Shown: piece after piece, positions 28,901 to 33,996 of the stretch | How the letters are laid out: the number at the start of each line of letters is the position of its first letter | Position numbering within the stretch: position 1 is the first letter of the stretch | Assembly (NCBI GenBank): GCA_016874675.1 | Contig: VGTL01000026.1 | Coordinates: 1 to 33,997 of the forward strand | Origin: Methanobacteriota archaeon | GTDB lineage: Archaea; Thermoplasmatota; DTKX01; VGTL01 | Length of the DNA stretch: 33,997 bases | Direction of reading: 5' to 3' | Translations under genes and position numbers: made by a program | The notes under the pieces: model-generated | Seen by the model: only the letters and a program-made list of their open reading frames with translations | What the model was told of the DNA's origin: nothing | Database searches by the model: none

Positions 28901-29387
28901 CCTTTCGGTCTCCGACGGCCTGGGCACCTTCGGCAATGCCACGGTGAACATAACGGTCAGGCGCTCCCAGGACTACAGGCCCGTCGTGACGATCGCCTTC
29001 CCGGCCAACGGCTCGACCGTGAGCGGCACGGTGACCGTGAACGGCACCGCCTGGGACGACGTCAGCGTCGCGGGCGTCTACATCAAGATAGACAACGAGG
29101 CCTGGGGTTCCGTCTCGGGCGCGCTCAACTGGTTCTACCACTGGAACACCAACACCACCAAGTACCCCAACGGGGCCCACACGATAACGGTCAAGGCGAC
29201 CGACGGGACCCAGAGCTCCGACGAGGTCCGGATAACGGTCATCGTCAACAACACCAACCCGCCCAAGCCCCCCGTGACACCCCCCGATGGGAAGACGGAC
29301 AACACCATGCTCTACATCGGAATAGGCCTGGTGGTGGTGTTCGGGGCCGCCGGGGCCGCGGCCTTCCTCATGATGAGGAGGAAGTGA
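25932..29387 (+). CDS. FG-GAP/VCBS-type propeller surface protein with CARDB, PKD-like domains and C-terminal TM
   Basis: 1151 residues. Residues 1-29 form a signal peptide. About ten blades with Asp-rich calcium loops follow to about residue 630, for example DTDGDGRNELILYLD, DVDADGVLEMVFANG, DLTGDGTPEVLVTNS and DFDGDGRGELMM. This is the FG-GAP/integrin-alpha-like propeller pattern. Next come a CARDB domain (about 640-750), three PKD/Ig-like domains each opening VITSPxxGQ and containing FDGS, and an Ig-like domain with NGSTVSGTVTVNG (about 1015-1110). The protein ends in a TM helix (about 1123-1148) and MRRK. Probable role: calcium-dependent binding or adhesion at the cell surface. The ATG at 25932 has GGGGAGGTG 7-8 bases upstream; AT-rich TATA-like sequence lies at about 25864-25890. 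Confidence 0.92.
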   Translation: MIRKVASFAVVLLMTASAFAGLLPAAGGRAEAVLTVNKEWAGGPYNGTPSIITNDTDGDGRNELILYLDTFIWGPGVQQEEHWIKVYDLPGYTLAWSLELGGSFTLELVDAGQNGSVQLLLITTDDNGTRFELYSGKGFQKLWTSPYFTGSLIGQSVLDVDADGVLEMVFANGSMAGDKMNLSFEYRLQVFDLAAGKKEWESAALSDQVNDLRTANIDGDPAWELLVFLSRMDANLSSGTGLSVYDGSSHSLQWQRTPDMNLSSLYLIHTGDVDGDRVKELLLDAGWYDDINGSSAGFLLLSAADGSAEWTKAVPNASFSLQVADIDNDALPELLATESVTDEEWNTNTTFRIFDLKTHDEVWSMGPFESNVFGGSSSMSALDLTGDGTPEVLVTNSSFDLVNFTMSYSYLVIDGRSLRELWQSPSFQGYGGMPQALALDSDSVWELLVADSWTDSEGGYHGIIHVYSTDTWKQEWESDDYLAQVYAAGMDAINDSRPEILVMVGTYDMDNDTTTQKLLILHADTHAVLWSGPEVSEFTPAFVDIYGSPRNEIVLVLAEGEYPDDTTRLLVYNDTTLKEAWSSDKLEGHGYPQLQGDFDGDGRGELMMSTTKYNENRTSATMLSVFEFVEEPLKHVDLAIGEGDLSVSNATPLAGTKVTVSALVRNLGDAAAGCATVALALDGAQVDQTTVDVPAGGTVGVDFVWIARLGDHTLTVRLDPRNAIAEADETNNNASVSVSVGRPPRPVAVITSPVEGQEIPEGQSISFDGSSSFAPEGSTFFWVSEQDGFLGSAPVFNTTLPLGDHYVTLFLNDGQYNVSATVNFTVTPPPPPPGTTWAVITSPRNGAIFKAGEPIVFDGSRSVAAEPEYELSYEWSSNASGALGSSPQFTLALPSGSHNITLKVDDGHGGTSTASVSIRVREAPVVRAVISSPAEGQLFEVTQSVRFDGAASTGPAGTILSFKWSSNLSGPLGTQMVFSTRLSQGSHGIALSVSDGLGTFGNATVNITVRRSQDYRPVVTIAFPANGSTVSGTVTVNGTAWDDVSVAGVYIKIDNEAWGSVSGALNWFYHWNTNTTKYPNGAHTITVKATDGTQSSDEVRITVIVNNTNPPKPPVTPPDGKTDNTMLYIGIGLVVVFGAAGAAAFLMMRRK

Positions 29388-29391
29388 GGGG

Positions 29392-29474
29392 CGCCGGAAA
29401 CCGGGTGCCGGGTGCCGGGTGCCGGGGCCGACGGACGGGACTACCCCGGGCCCCCGGCTTCCCGCTCCCGGCTC
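29392..29474. repeat. Inverted tandem-repeat element E7 (GCCGGGT type)
   Basis: Four GCCGGGT-like units at 29393-29427 face CCCGGC-like units at 29446-29474. The apex is GACGGACGGGAC at 29430-29441. It starts 5 bases after the stop of the FG-GAP gene. Its unit differs from the others, but its layout and GGGAC apex are the same. Confidence 0.8.
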
Positions 29475-29551
29475 AGTACCTCGAGAGCGGAGAGCGCCTC
29501 GCCGCCGCAGCCGCAGCCTTCCCTCTTGCGGTAGAGCACCACTTCCTTCAT
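29441..29551 (-). pseudogene. Possible truncated glutaredoxin-like fragment, 36 codons
   Basis: The minus-strand frame begins MKEVVLYRKREGCGCGGEA and continues LSALEVLSRERE before running into the repeat arm and stopping. This resembles the first strand, CxxC loop and first helix of glutaredoxin-like proteins (pattern VVLYxKxGCxxCxxAxxxL). Here the motif reads CGC, with one residue between cysteines instead of two. The rest of a thioredoxin fold (about 50 residues) is missing, and the break lies inside the repeat element. No convincing ribosome-binding site is present. It could be a remnant cut by the repeat or chance coding in GC-rich DNA. Confidence 0.3.
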
Positions 29552-29923
29552 GCGGGATCCCTTGCCCGGGGGCCTGAAAAGCCTTGTTGCCGGTCCAAAA
29601 CGGCGGCGGACGGGGCCGGCAGGGCCGCGGAACAGTGGTGCGGGACGGGGCGGATTGGGGGTCGGAACGGGCGCGGAATGGGCCTGAAAGGCCGCCCGCA
29701 GGGGCCCGGGAAATGCCCCGGAAGGGGCCCCGGCCCGGATTCCCCGTCGGGGGACTCCCTCCCGCCCAAATCGACGCCCACGGGAGGGGGTTTCCCCACC
29801 GTCGGCAGGCCTCCCTTTTTCATCCATTTTACTATCGGTGGGACCCCATTTCACGGGCAGGCGCGAAAAGGGGCCGAAAATACCCTCGAAAAAGGCCAAA
29901 AACGCCGTCGGAGGGCCAGCGAT
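29552..29923. other. GC-rich gene-free stretch with several hairpins
   Basis: I find no supported gene here; the open frames are Gly/Arg/Pro-rich shadows. The stretch holds short dyads, including CCCTCCCG (29757-29764) paired with CGGGAGGG (29781-29788). GGGGCCCGG-type blocks lie near 29700-29740, and a T-run is at about 29815-29820. It could encode a structured RNA, but I recognise none of the SRP, RNase P, tRNA or rRNA signatures. Confidence 0.3.
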
Positions 29924-29955
29924 AAGCTTTTATTCCCTCTCGGTGATACCGAGAG
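29924..29955 (+). promoter_or_regulatory. TATA box followed by a perfect 7-base dyad (possible operator)
   Basis: AAGCTTTTATTCC at 29924-29936 is a TATA element. Directly after it, CTCTCGG-TGATA-CCGAGAG (29937-29955) is a perfect dyad that would cover the region from about -20 to the transcription start. That position suits a repressor site. If transcribed it would form a 5' hairpin instead. Confidence 0.6.
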
Positions 29956-29973
29956 CGAACCGGGTGGTTCTCT

Positions 29974-30189
29974 ATGGGCAAGCGCATCGGAAAGGAAAAA
30001 ATCGACAGGGAGAAGGGCTATCTGTACTACGTCGGGAAGGACGGGTTCGTGTGGAAGGTCCCCACCAAGGTGAACAAGAAGGGCCGCAAGGGCAAGGTGG
30101 GCTCCGAAAAGATCGAGCGCAAGACCGGCTTCATGTACTACCTTGACAAGGCCGGCTATGTCGCCGAAGCGAAGATGAAGGGCGCCTGA
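29974..30189 (+). CDS. Small basic protein with internal duplication, 71 aa
   Basis: The product has two copies of one motif: EKIDREKGYLYYVGKDGFVW (about residues 8-27) and EKIERKTGFMYYLDKAGYVA (about 45-64). They are linked by a Lys/Arg/Gly-rich segment, and overall charge is strongly positive. This suggests two small beta-hairpin units on a nucleic-acid-binding protein; no function is established by what I can see. The ATG at 29974 has GGTGG 6 bases upstream. The gene has its own promoter with a dyad and a strong hairpin/T-tract terminator, so it forms a single-gene unit. Similar small KGYxYYLxKxGYV proteins exist in other archaea as far as I recall. Confidence 0.85.
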   Translation: MGKRIGKEKIDREKGYLYYVGKDGFVWKVPTKVNKKGRKGKVGSEKIERKTGFMYYLDKAGYVAEAKMKGA

Positions 30190-30214
30190 GAAGGCGTCCT
30201 TCCGACTTTTTTTT
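30180..30214 (+). terminator. Hairpin plus T-tract terminator
   Basis: GGGCGCCT (30180-30187) pairs with AGGCGTCC (30192-30199) around GAGA, with one G-U pair, followed by eight T at 30207-30214. The left arm overlaps the stop codon of the small basic protein gene. Confidence 0.8.
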
Positions 30215-30262
30215 CCATTCCCTTTATTTTTCTTTGTTGAGATTTCAATCCCTTTTGGACCA

Positions 30263-30416
30263 GGGCGCAAGGCGCAGGGCTTGAGGCGCGAGGGCGAAGG
30301 CGCAAGGAACAAGGGGGAAGGGTGGCGGGGACAGCGCAACCCCCCAGGCCCCTTTCCCCTCGCGCCATGACCCTTCCGCCTCAAGCCTTGCGCCTTGCGC
30401 CGTGCGCCTTGCGCCT
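30263..30416. repeat. Inverted tandem-repeat element E8 (GGCGCAA type)
   Basis: The left arm begins GGCGCAAGGCGCAGGGCTTG. The right arm, read on the minus strand, begins GGCGCAAGGCGCACGG and then repeats GGCGCAAGGCGCAAGGCTTG. Over about 31 bases the two arms match at about 28 positions, so they are homologous copies rather than separately expanded simple repeats. GGGACA lies at the apex (30328-30333). The unit is the same as in the element at 17581-17790. Confidence 0.93.
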
Positions 30417-30510
30417 TTTTTCAATATCCCCTCACCCGGCCCGCCCGCTGCCGGCCCGTCACGTGGCAGCAGCCGAAGCGGCGGGCCGGCTCTCAGATGA
30501 TACTTCAAAA

Positions 30511-30519
30511 AGTATATTA
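30511..30519 (+). promoter_or_regulatory. TATA box for the ferredoxin gene
   Basis: AGTATATTA, preceded by an A-run, centred about 52 bases before the ATG at 30567. The predicted start near 30541 leaves a leader of about 26 bases containing GAGGTGG. Confidence 0.65.
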
Positions 30520-30566
30520 CCTGCCAGTAGATTCGCTCGCCCGAGGAAGGGTAGAGGTGGGTAGCA

Positions 30567-30746
30567 ATGCCGATAAAGCTTGACGAGACGAAGTGCAAGG
30601 GATCCGGGGAATGCGTCGACGCCTGTCCCAGCGAAGTGATGGCCAAGACGGGGGACAAGTGCGTGATAGCCAAGCCCGAGGAGTGCGTCGAGTGCGGCGC
30701 CTGCGTCGACGCCTGCCCGAACCAGGCCCTCAGCCTCGACGAATAG
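30567..30746 (+). CDS. Two-cluster ferredoxin with Ser in place of one ligand
   Basis: 59 residues, a bacterial-type ferredoxin that carries low-potential electrons. The second motif is a complete CVECGACVDACP (Cys 40, 43, 46, 50). The first is CKGSGECVDACP (Cys 10, Ser 13, Cys 16, Cys 20), so the second ligand is serine. Such substitutions usually give a 3Fe-4S or a labile 4Fe-4S centre. An extra cysteine lies at 32. GAGGTGG at 30554-30560 is 6 bases before the ATG. It is the first gene of a sulfur/Fe-S group and could supply electrons to the radical SAM enzyme at 32291, which is inference. Confidence 0.93.
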   Translation: MPIKLDETKCKGSGECVDACPSEVMAKTGDKCVIAKPEECVECGACVDACPNQALSLDE

Positions 30747-30800
30747 TCGGTCTCGGCCGAATCGACTGGCAATCGTTGCATCCCCCGAAGCCCCCGATTC

Positions 30801-30816
30801 GCGCCTTATTTGGCGC
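30801..30816. promoter_or_regulatory. Short dyad GCGCC-N6-GGCGC before tusA
   Basis: GCGCC (30801-30805) and GGCGC (30812-30816) flank TTATTT. It lies between the ferredoxin stop and the TusA start. It may be a weak terminator or an operator around a TATA-like core. A second TATA-like GATTTATCTA is at 30821-30830. Confidence 0.35.
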
Positions 30817-30840
30817 AAAGGATTTATCTAAGCAAGGGGC

Positions 30841-31101
30841 ATGTCTGTCGATAACATGCCCGAAGAGGCCATCAAGGCCGACAGGGTCTCGGACCAGCTG
30901 GGCATCTACTGCCCCGAGCCCATATTCCGCACCCGTCAGGAGCTCGACGACATGAAGCCGGGCGAGGTCCTCGAGGTCATCGCCGACGACCCGGCGACCG
31001 CGGAGGACCTTCCCAGGCTCGCCAAGCGCACCGGCGACACGATGCTAAGGTGGTACAAGCAGGGCACCGAGATCCACTTCTTCATCAGGAAGGCCGGGTG
31101 A
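30841..31101 (+). CDS. TusA/SirA-family sulfur carrier protein
   Basis: 86 residues. The TusA fold is recognised by LGIYCPEPIFRTRQELDDMKPGEVLEV in successive segments: the CPxP motif with the persulfide-carrying Cys at 24, then the helix and the GEVLEVIADDP strand. It ends with the usual amphipathic IHFFIRK strand. Family members accept sulfane sulfur from a desulfurase or rhodanese and pass it on, for tRNA thiolation, molybdopterin or sulfur oxidation. A second in-frame ATG at 30856 fits the nearer TATA box and may be the true start. The downstream NifS-like gene follows by 5 bases, or overlaps by 4 if it starts at 31098, so the pair is probably co-expressed. Confidence 0.93.
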   Translation: MSVDNMPEEAIKADRVSDQLGIYCPEPIFRTRQELDDMKPGEVLEVIADDPATAEDLPRLAKRTGDTMLRWYKQGTEIHFFIRKAG

Positions 31102-31106
31102 GCCCG

Positions 31107-32294
31107 GTGGCCGACCAGCGCCGCGTGTACCTGGACGGCACCGCCGGGCTGCCGACGGACCCCCGGGTGCTGGAGGCGATGAGGCCCTACTTCTCGGAAA
31201 GGTCCGGCAACCCGTCCTCCATCCACTTCTTCGGCCGGGAGGGGCGCGCAGCCCTGGAGGCCGGCCGCAAGAGCGTGGGCGAGCTGGTCAACGCGAGGGA
31301 GCCCAAGGAGATCGTGTTCACCTCCTGCGCCACCGAGTCTTCGAACCTGGCGATAAAGGGCCTGGCCCAGCGCAACAGGAGCGAGGGCAACCACATCGTC
31401 ATCTCCCAGATGGAGCACATGTCGGTCATCAACACCTGCAAGTTCCTCCAGAAGAACGGCTACGAGGTGACGCAGGTCCCCCCCGACAAGGAGGGGATCA
31501 TGCAGCTTGCCGACATCGAGAAGGCCATGAAGAAGGAGACGCTCCTCGTCTCAGTGATGTGGGCCAACAACGAGATCGGGACGCTCCAGCCGATGGAGGA
31601 GATCGGCAGGCTCTGCGCCGAGAAGGACGTGTACTTCCACTCGGACGCCGTCGCAGCCGCCGGCAGGGTCCCCATCGACGTCCAGGAGGCGAAGGTCGAC
31701 CTCTTGAGCCTCTCTTCGAATGACATCTACGGGCCTAAAGGCGTCGGCGCCCTCTATGTCAAGGAGGGCACCCGGCTCGAATCCATCCTGCAGGGCGGCG
31801 GCCAGGAGCGCAACCTGCGCTCGGGCTCGGAGAACATTCCGGGAATAGTGGGCTTCGGCGCCGCGGCCGACATGATGAGGGCGGAGATGGCCTCCGAGAC
31901 GGCCCGGCTCGGCGTCCTGCGCGACAAGCTGGTCAAGGGCATAACCTCGAACATCAAGGAGACCTACCTGAACGGCTCGGCGACCAGGCGCCTGCCCACC
32001 AACGCCAGCATACGGTTCCTCTACATAGAGGGCGAGTCGCTTATCCTCAATTTGGAGATGAAGGGCGTGGCCGTGTCGTCGGGCTCGGCGTGCGCCTCGA
32101 AGACCCTGGAGCCCTCGCACGTTTTGCGGTGCATCGGCCTGGCGCACGAGGAGGCCCACGGGACGCTCCAGTTCTCCCTCAACCGCTGGACGCAGGAGCC
32201 TGACATCGACCATGTCGTCGCCGTGCTGCCCGAGATAGTGAAGCGGCTGCGGGACATGTCGCCGCTCACGCCCGACAGCCTCAAGGACGGCTAG
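31107..32294 (+). CDS. NifS/IscS-family cysteine desulfurase homologue lacking the PLP lysine
   Basis: About 395 residues, full length for the family. Recognisable segments are VYLDGTAGLPTDPRVLEAM, SGNPSSIHFFGREGR, EIVFTSCATES, QMEHMSV (the histidine above PLP), WANNEIGTLQP, FHSDAVAAAG, SGSENIPGIVGFG and SSGSACASK with the active-site-loop Cys at about 329. The segment normally reading (G/A)HK-IYGPKG is SSNDIYGPKG: the Schiff-base lysine is Asp206 and the preceding His is Asn. The Gln of DAVQ is Ala and the FTSGGTE loop is altered. It therefore probably cannot form the normal internal aldimine. A similar Lys-to-Asp IscS is known from Archaeoglobus fulgidus and was reported inactive as a desulfurase. 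The GTG at 31107 has GGTGA 5 bases upstream; the GTG at 31098 is the alternative. Confidence 0.92.
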   Translation: MADQRRVYLDGTAGLPTDPRVLEAMRPYFSERSGNPSSIHFFGREGRAALEAGRKSVGELVNAREPKEIVFTSCATESSNLAIKGLAQRNRSEGNHIVISQMEHMSVINTCKFLQKNGYEVTQVPPDKEGIMQLADIEKAMKKETLLVSVMWANNEIGTLQPMEEIGRLCAEKDVYFHSDAVAAAGRVPIDVQEAKVDLLSLSSNDIYGPKGVGALYVKEGTRLESILQGGGQERNLRSGSENIPGIVGFGAAADMMRAEMASETARLGVLRDKLVKGITSNIKETYLNGSATRRLPTNASIRFLYIEGESLILNLEMKGVAVSSGSACASKTLEPSHVLRCIGLAHEEAHGTLQFSLNRWTQEPDIDHVVAVLPEIVKRLRDMSPLTPDSLKDG

Positions 32295-33325
32295 TCGGAG
32301 TAATCCCAAAGGCGCTTTTTTATCTCCCTGACGTCCCCGGCGTTGGGCAGGAACGGATAGTTCCGGAGCTTCTCCGAGGGCCTCTCGTTCCCGTAGGGCC
32401 GGTTGCAGCTGACCTTCCCGTCCTTCCCGGGGCACCCCGATGTCATGAACGCCTCGCCCCGGTCGATTATCCCGTCCAGCGTCTTCCTATCGACCCCGAA
32501 ATCCGTTATCTGCCCCTTCCGGTTGAACCTCATCTTCTTCAGGCTTCCCAGGTCGTTGTCGATGATCCAGCGCGCCAGCTGCACCCGGTGGTAATGGCCC
32601 ACCGCCGGCCGGGCCAGCCTCTCGAGCGCGCTCCCCTCCTCGGGGTAGAACGAGAAAAGGTGCGTGCAGGCGCCCAGGTCGCGGGCCTTCCGGATGGTCT
32701 CCACCATCTGCCTTTCGGTCTCGCCCAGTCCGACGATGAGGTGGACGCCGACCATCCCGCGGCCGAAGATCCCGACCGCGTCCTCCAAGACCTTCCAGTA
32801 ACGGGCCCACTTGTGCGGTCCCCGGACGCCCTTGCCCCGGTGCTTTTCGAACAGTTCCACGGTGGCCGCATCGACGGCTATTCCTACGCGCTCCACGCCG
32901 GCCTCCTTCATGGCCAAGAGCGGCCCCTTTCCCTTGATCAGCGTCGGGCCGATGAGCGCCGAGATGGAAAGCCTCGTGCCGTCCCGGAACCGTCTCGCCA
33001 CCACGTTCAGATCCTCGAGGGCCCTCGGGTGCGTTATCATCGAGATGCAGACTCGGTCCAGGCCCCTGCCGTGCCGGTTGGCCCGCTCGATGACCTCGTC
33101 CGTCCTGATGGTGGGCCAGTCCACCCGTATGAAGCTGTCCTCCTCCGGCTTCCTCGAGGCCGAAAGGCCGCAGTAGGCGCACCTTGCGTAGCAGCCCGGG
33201 TCGTAGGTGAGCAAAAGGTTCAGCGCCTTCAACTTGGCCCCCCGATGGAACCTCCCGGGGTAGTGCTTGAGCGTCATCGCCGCGGCGGTGCTCGTGCGGA
33301 CGAACTCGGGCGAGCTCTCACCCAT
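32291..33325 (-). CDS. Radical SAM enzyme, LipS1/LipS2-like (lipoyl synthase candidate)
   Basis: 344 residues. The radical SAM motif CYARCAYC (Cys 45, 49, 52) binds the SAM-cleaving 4Fe-4S cluster. A TIM-barrel body follows, with GLGETERQMVETI near 200. The C-terminal part has SGCP (Cys 298) and SCNRPYGNERP (Cys 307), candidate ligands for an auxiliary cluster. The gene overlaps the H-like lipoyl carrier gene by 8 bases (ATGGGTGA). This fits the two-protein archaeal lipoyl synthase LipS1/LipS2, which inserts two sulfurs into an octanoyl group on a carrier. I cannot tell which subunit it is, and no second radical SAM gene lies in the window. Its stop overlaps that of the NifS-like gene in a CTAG palindrome. 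Confidence 0.8.
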   Translation of the reverse strand: MGESSPEFVRTSTAAAMTLKHYPGRFHRGAKLKALNLLLTYDPGCYARCAYCGLSASRKPEEDSFIRVDWPTIRTDEVIERANRHGRGLDRVCISMITHPRALEDLNVVARRFRDGTRLSISALIGPTLIKGKGPLLAMKEAGVERVGIAVDAATVELFEKHRGKGVRGPHKWARYWKVLEDAVGIFGRGMVGVHLIVGLGETERQMVETIRKARDLGACTHLFSFYPEEGSALERLARPAVGHYHRVQLARWIIDNDLGSLKKMRFNRKGQITDFGVDRKTLDGIIDRGEAFMTSGCPGKDGKVSCNRPYGNERPSEKLRNYPFLPNAGDVREIKKRLWDYSD

Positions 33326-33665
33326 CGGACTCGGCCCTCCGGAGCTCCTCCTTTATCCATCGCCGCAGGTCGCCGGCGTCGCCGAGGAGCTCCGGCGACA
33401 TCAGGTCCTTTTCCAGATCCGTCGCCTGCAGCTCGACTATCCAGCTCCCGTAGGGGTCCCTGTTGATGCGCCGGGGGTCCTTCAGGACGGGCTCGTTGAC
33501 ACCGATGATCCTGCCGCCCACCGGGGAATGGAGCTTGCTTACGAACTTGGCCGACTCGAAGCTGCCCAATGACCCGCCCCTCCTCACCGTCCTCTTCCTG
33601 TCCAGCAGTATGTAGTTGAGGTAGCCGGCGTTCTCCGAGAGGAAGGAATCCATGCCTATCCTCAC
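33318..33665 (-). CDS. Glycine cleavage H-like lipoyl carrier protein (callable part)
   Basis: The product carries the H-protein lipoyl hairpin. SFESAKFVSKLHSPVGG holds the lipoyl lysine (K40 counted from the GTG at 33665), followed by IIGVNEPVLKDPRRINRDPYGSWIVEL and the C-terminal helices. H proteins carry the aminomethyl group in glycine cleavage, and related LbpA proteins serve sulfur oxidation. The GTG at 33665 is the only standard start in the frame, but H-type sequence clearly continues upstream of it (see 33666-33830). A protein starting at the GTG would lack the first strands of the fold. It is co-transcribed with the LipS-like gene, its probable modifying enzyme. Confidence 0.82.
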   Translation of the reverse strand: MRIGMDSFLSENAGYLNYILLDRKRTVRRGGSLGSFESAKFVSKLHSPVGGRIIGVNEPVLKDPRRINRDPYGSWIVELQATDLEKDLMSPELLGDAGDLRRWIKEELRRAESDG

Positions 33666-33830
33666 GGTGCCGCCCTTGCCCGGCAGGACCCAGATGTGGG
33701 CGCCCCTCCGGATGTAGTAGCGCCTGTCCAGCGGGAATCTGAGCTTTCCGACCCTGAGAGCCTTCGCCAGCGCCTCTCCCCCCGATGCCCTCCGACAGGG
33801 GGCCGCTCCGCCCGGCGGGCGGCTCTCCCG
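33666..33830 (-). other. In-frame N-terminal extension of the H-like protein without a start codon
   Basis: In the same frame as the H-like gene the codons before the GTG read GAHIWVLPGKGGT, preceded by KLRFPLDRRYYIRR. This aligns with the usual H-protein N-terminus (YSKEHEWLR...GTYTVGIT). The frame runs back to a TGA at 33831-33833 with no ATG, GTG or TTG. CTG codons at 33768-33770 (after GGGGGGAG) and 33729-33731 are the only near-cognate candidates. A perfect CCGCCCG-G-CGGGCGG hairpin lies at 33808-33822. Confidence 0.65.
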
Positions 33831-33996
33831 TCAGCGGGTTGCCATCTCGGCGATGATATTTATAATTTGTTCCTCGCAGTAGGGCTGGCCGACGAGCCGG
33901 TCGAGCCATTTCTCGCGCCGGTGCGCCCCAACCACGGAGGCGGCGATGATCAGTTCATCGCGCACTTCAAGCAGGACCTCCCGGCCCTCGTAGGGC
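33831..33996 (-). CDS. Partial gene at right edge, C-terminal 54 residues, unknown
   Basis: The open minus-strand frame enters from the window edge and ends in TGA at 33831-33833. The residues begin PYEGREVLLEVRDELIIAAS, pass through GAHRREKWLDRL and end GQPYCEEQIINIIAEMATR. The sequence is protein-like, with helix at the end, and is not GC-shadow composition. I do not recognise the family from this fragment. It lies in the same frame as the H-like gene behind it. An AT-rich TATA-like stretch, AATTATAAATATC, at about 33855-33867 lies inside it and could be the promoter of the H-like gene. Confidence 0.65.
   Translation of the reverse strand, partial: PYEGREVLLEVRDELIIAASVVGAHRREKWLDRLVGQPYCEEQIINIIAEMATR

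Noticed and set aside
29584-29925. 113-codon plus-strand frame
   Set aside because: It is rich in Gly, Arg and Pro without motifs, has no ribosome-binding site, and lies in a GC-rich hairpin region.
33831-33833. TGA as a selenocysteine codon joining the partial gene to the H-like gene
   Set aside because: No selenocysteine element is evident after the codon, and the residues following it look non-coding. Readthrough is kept only as one option in the findings.
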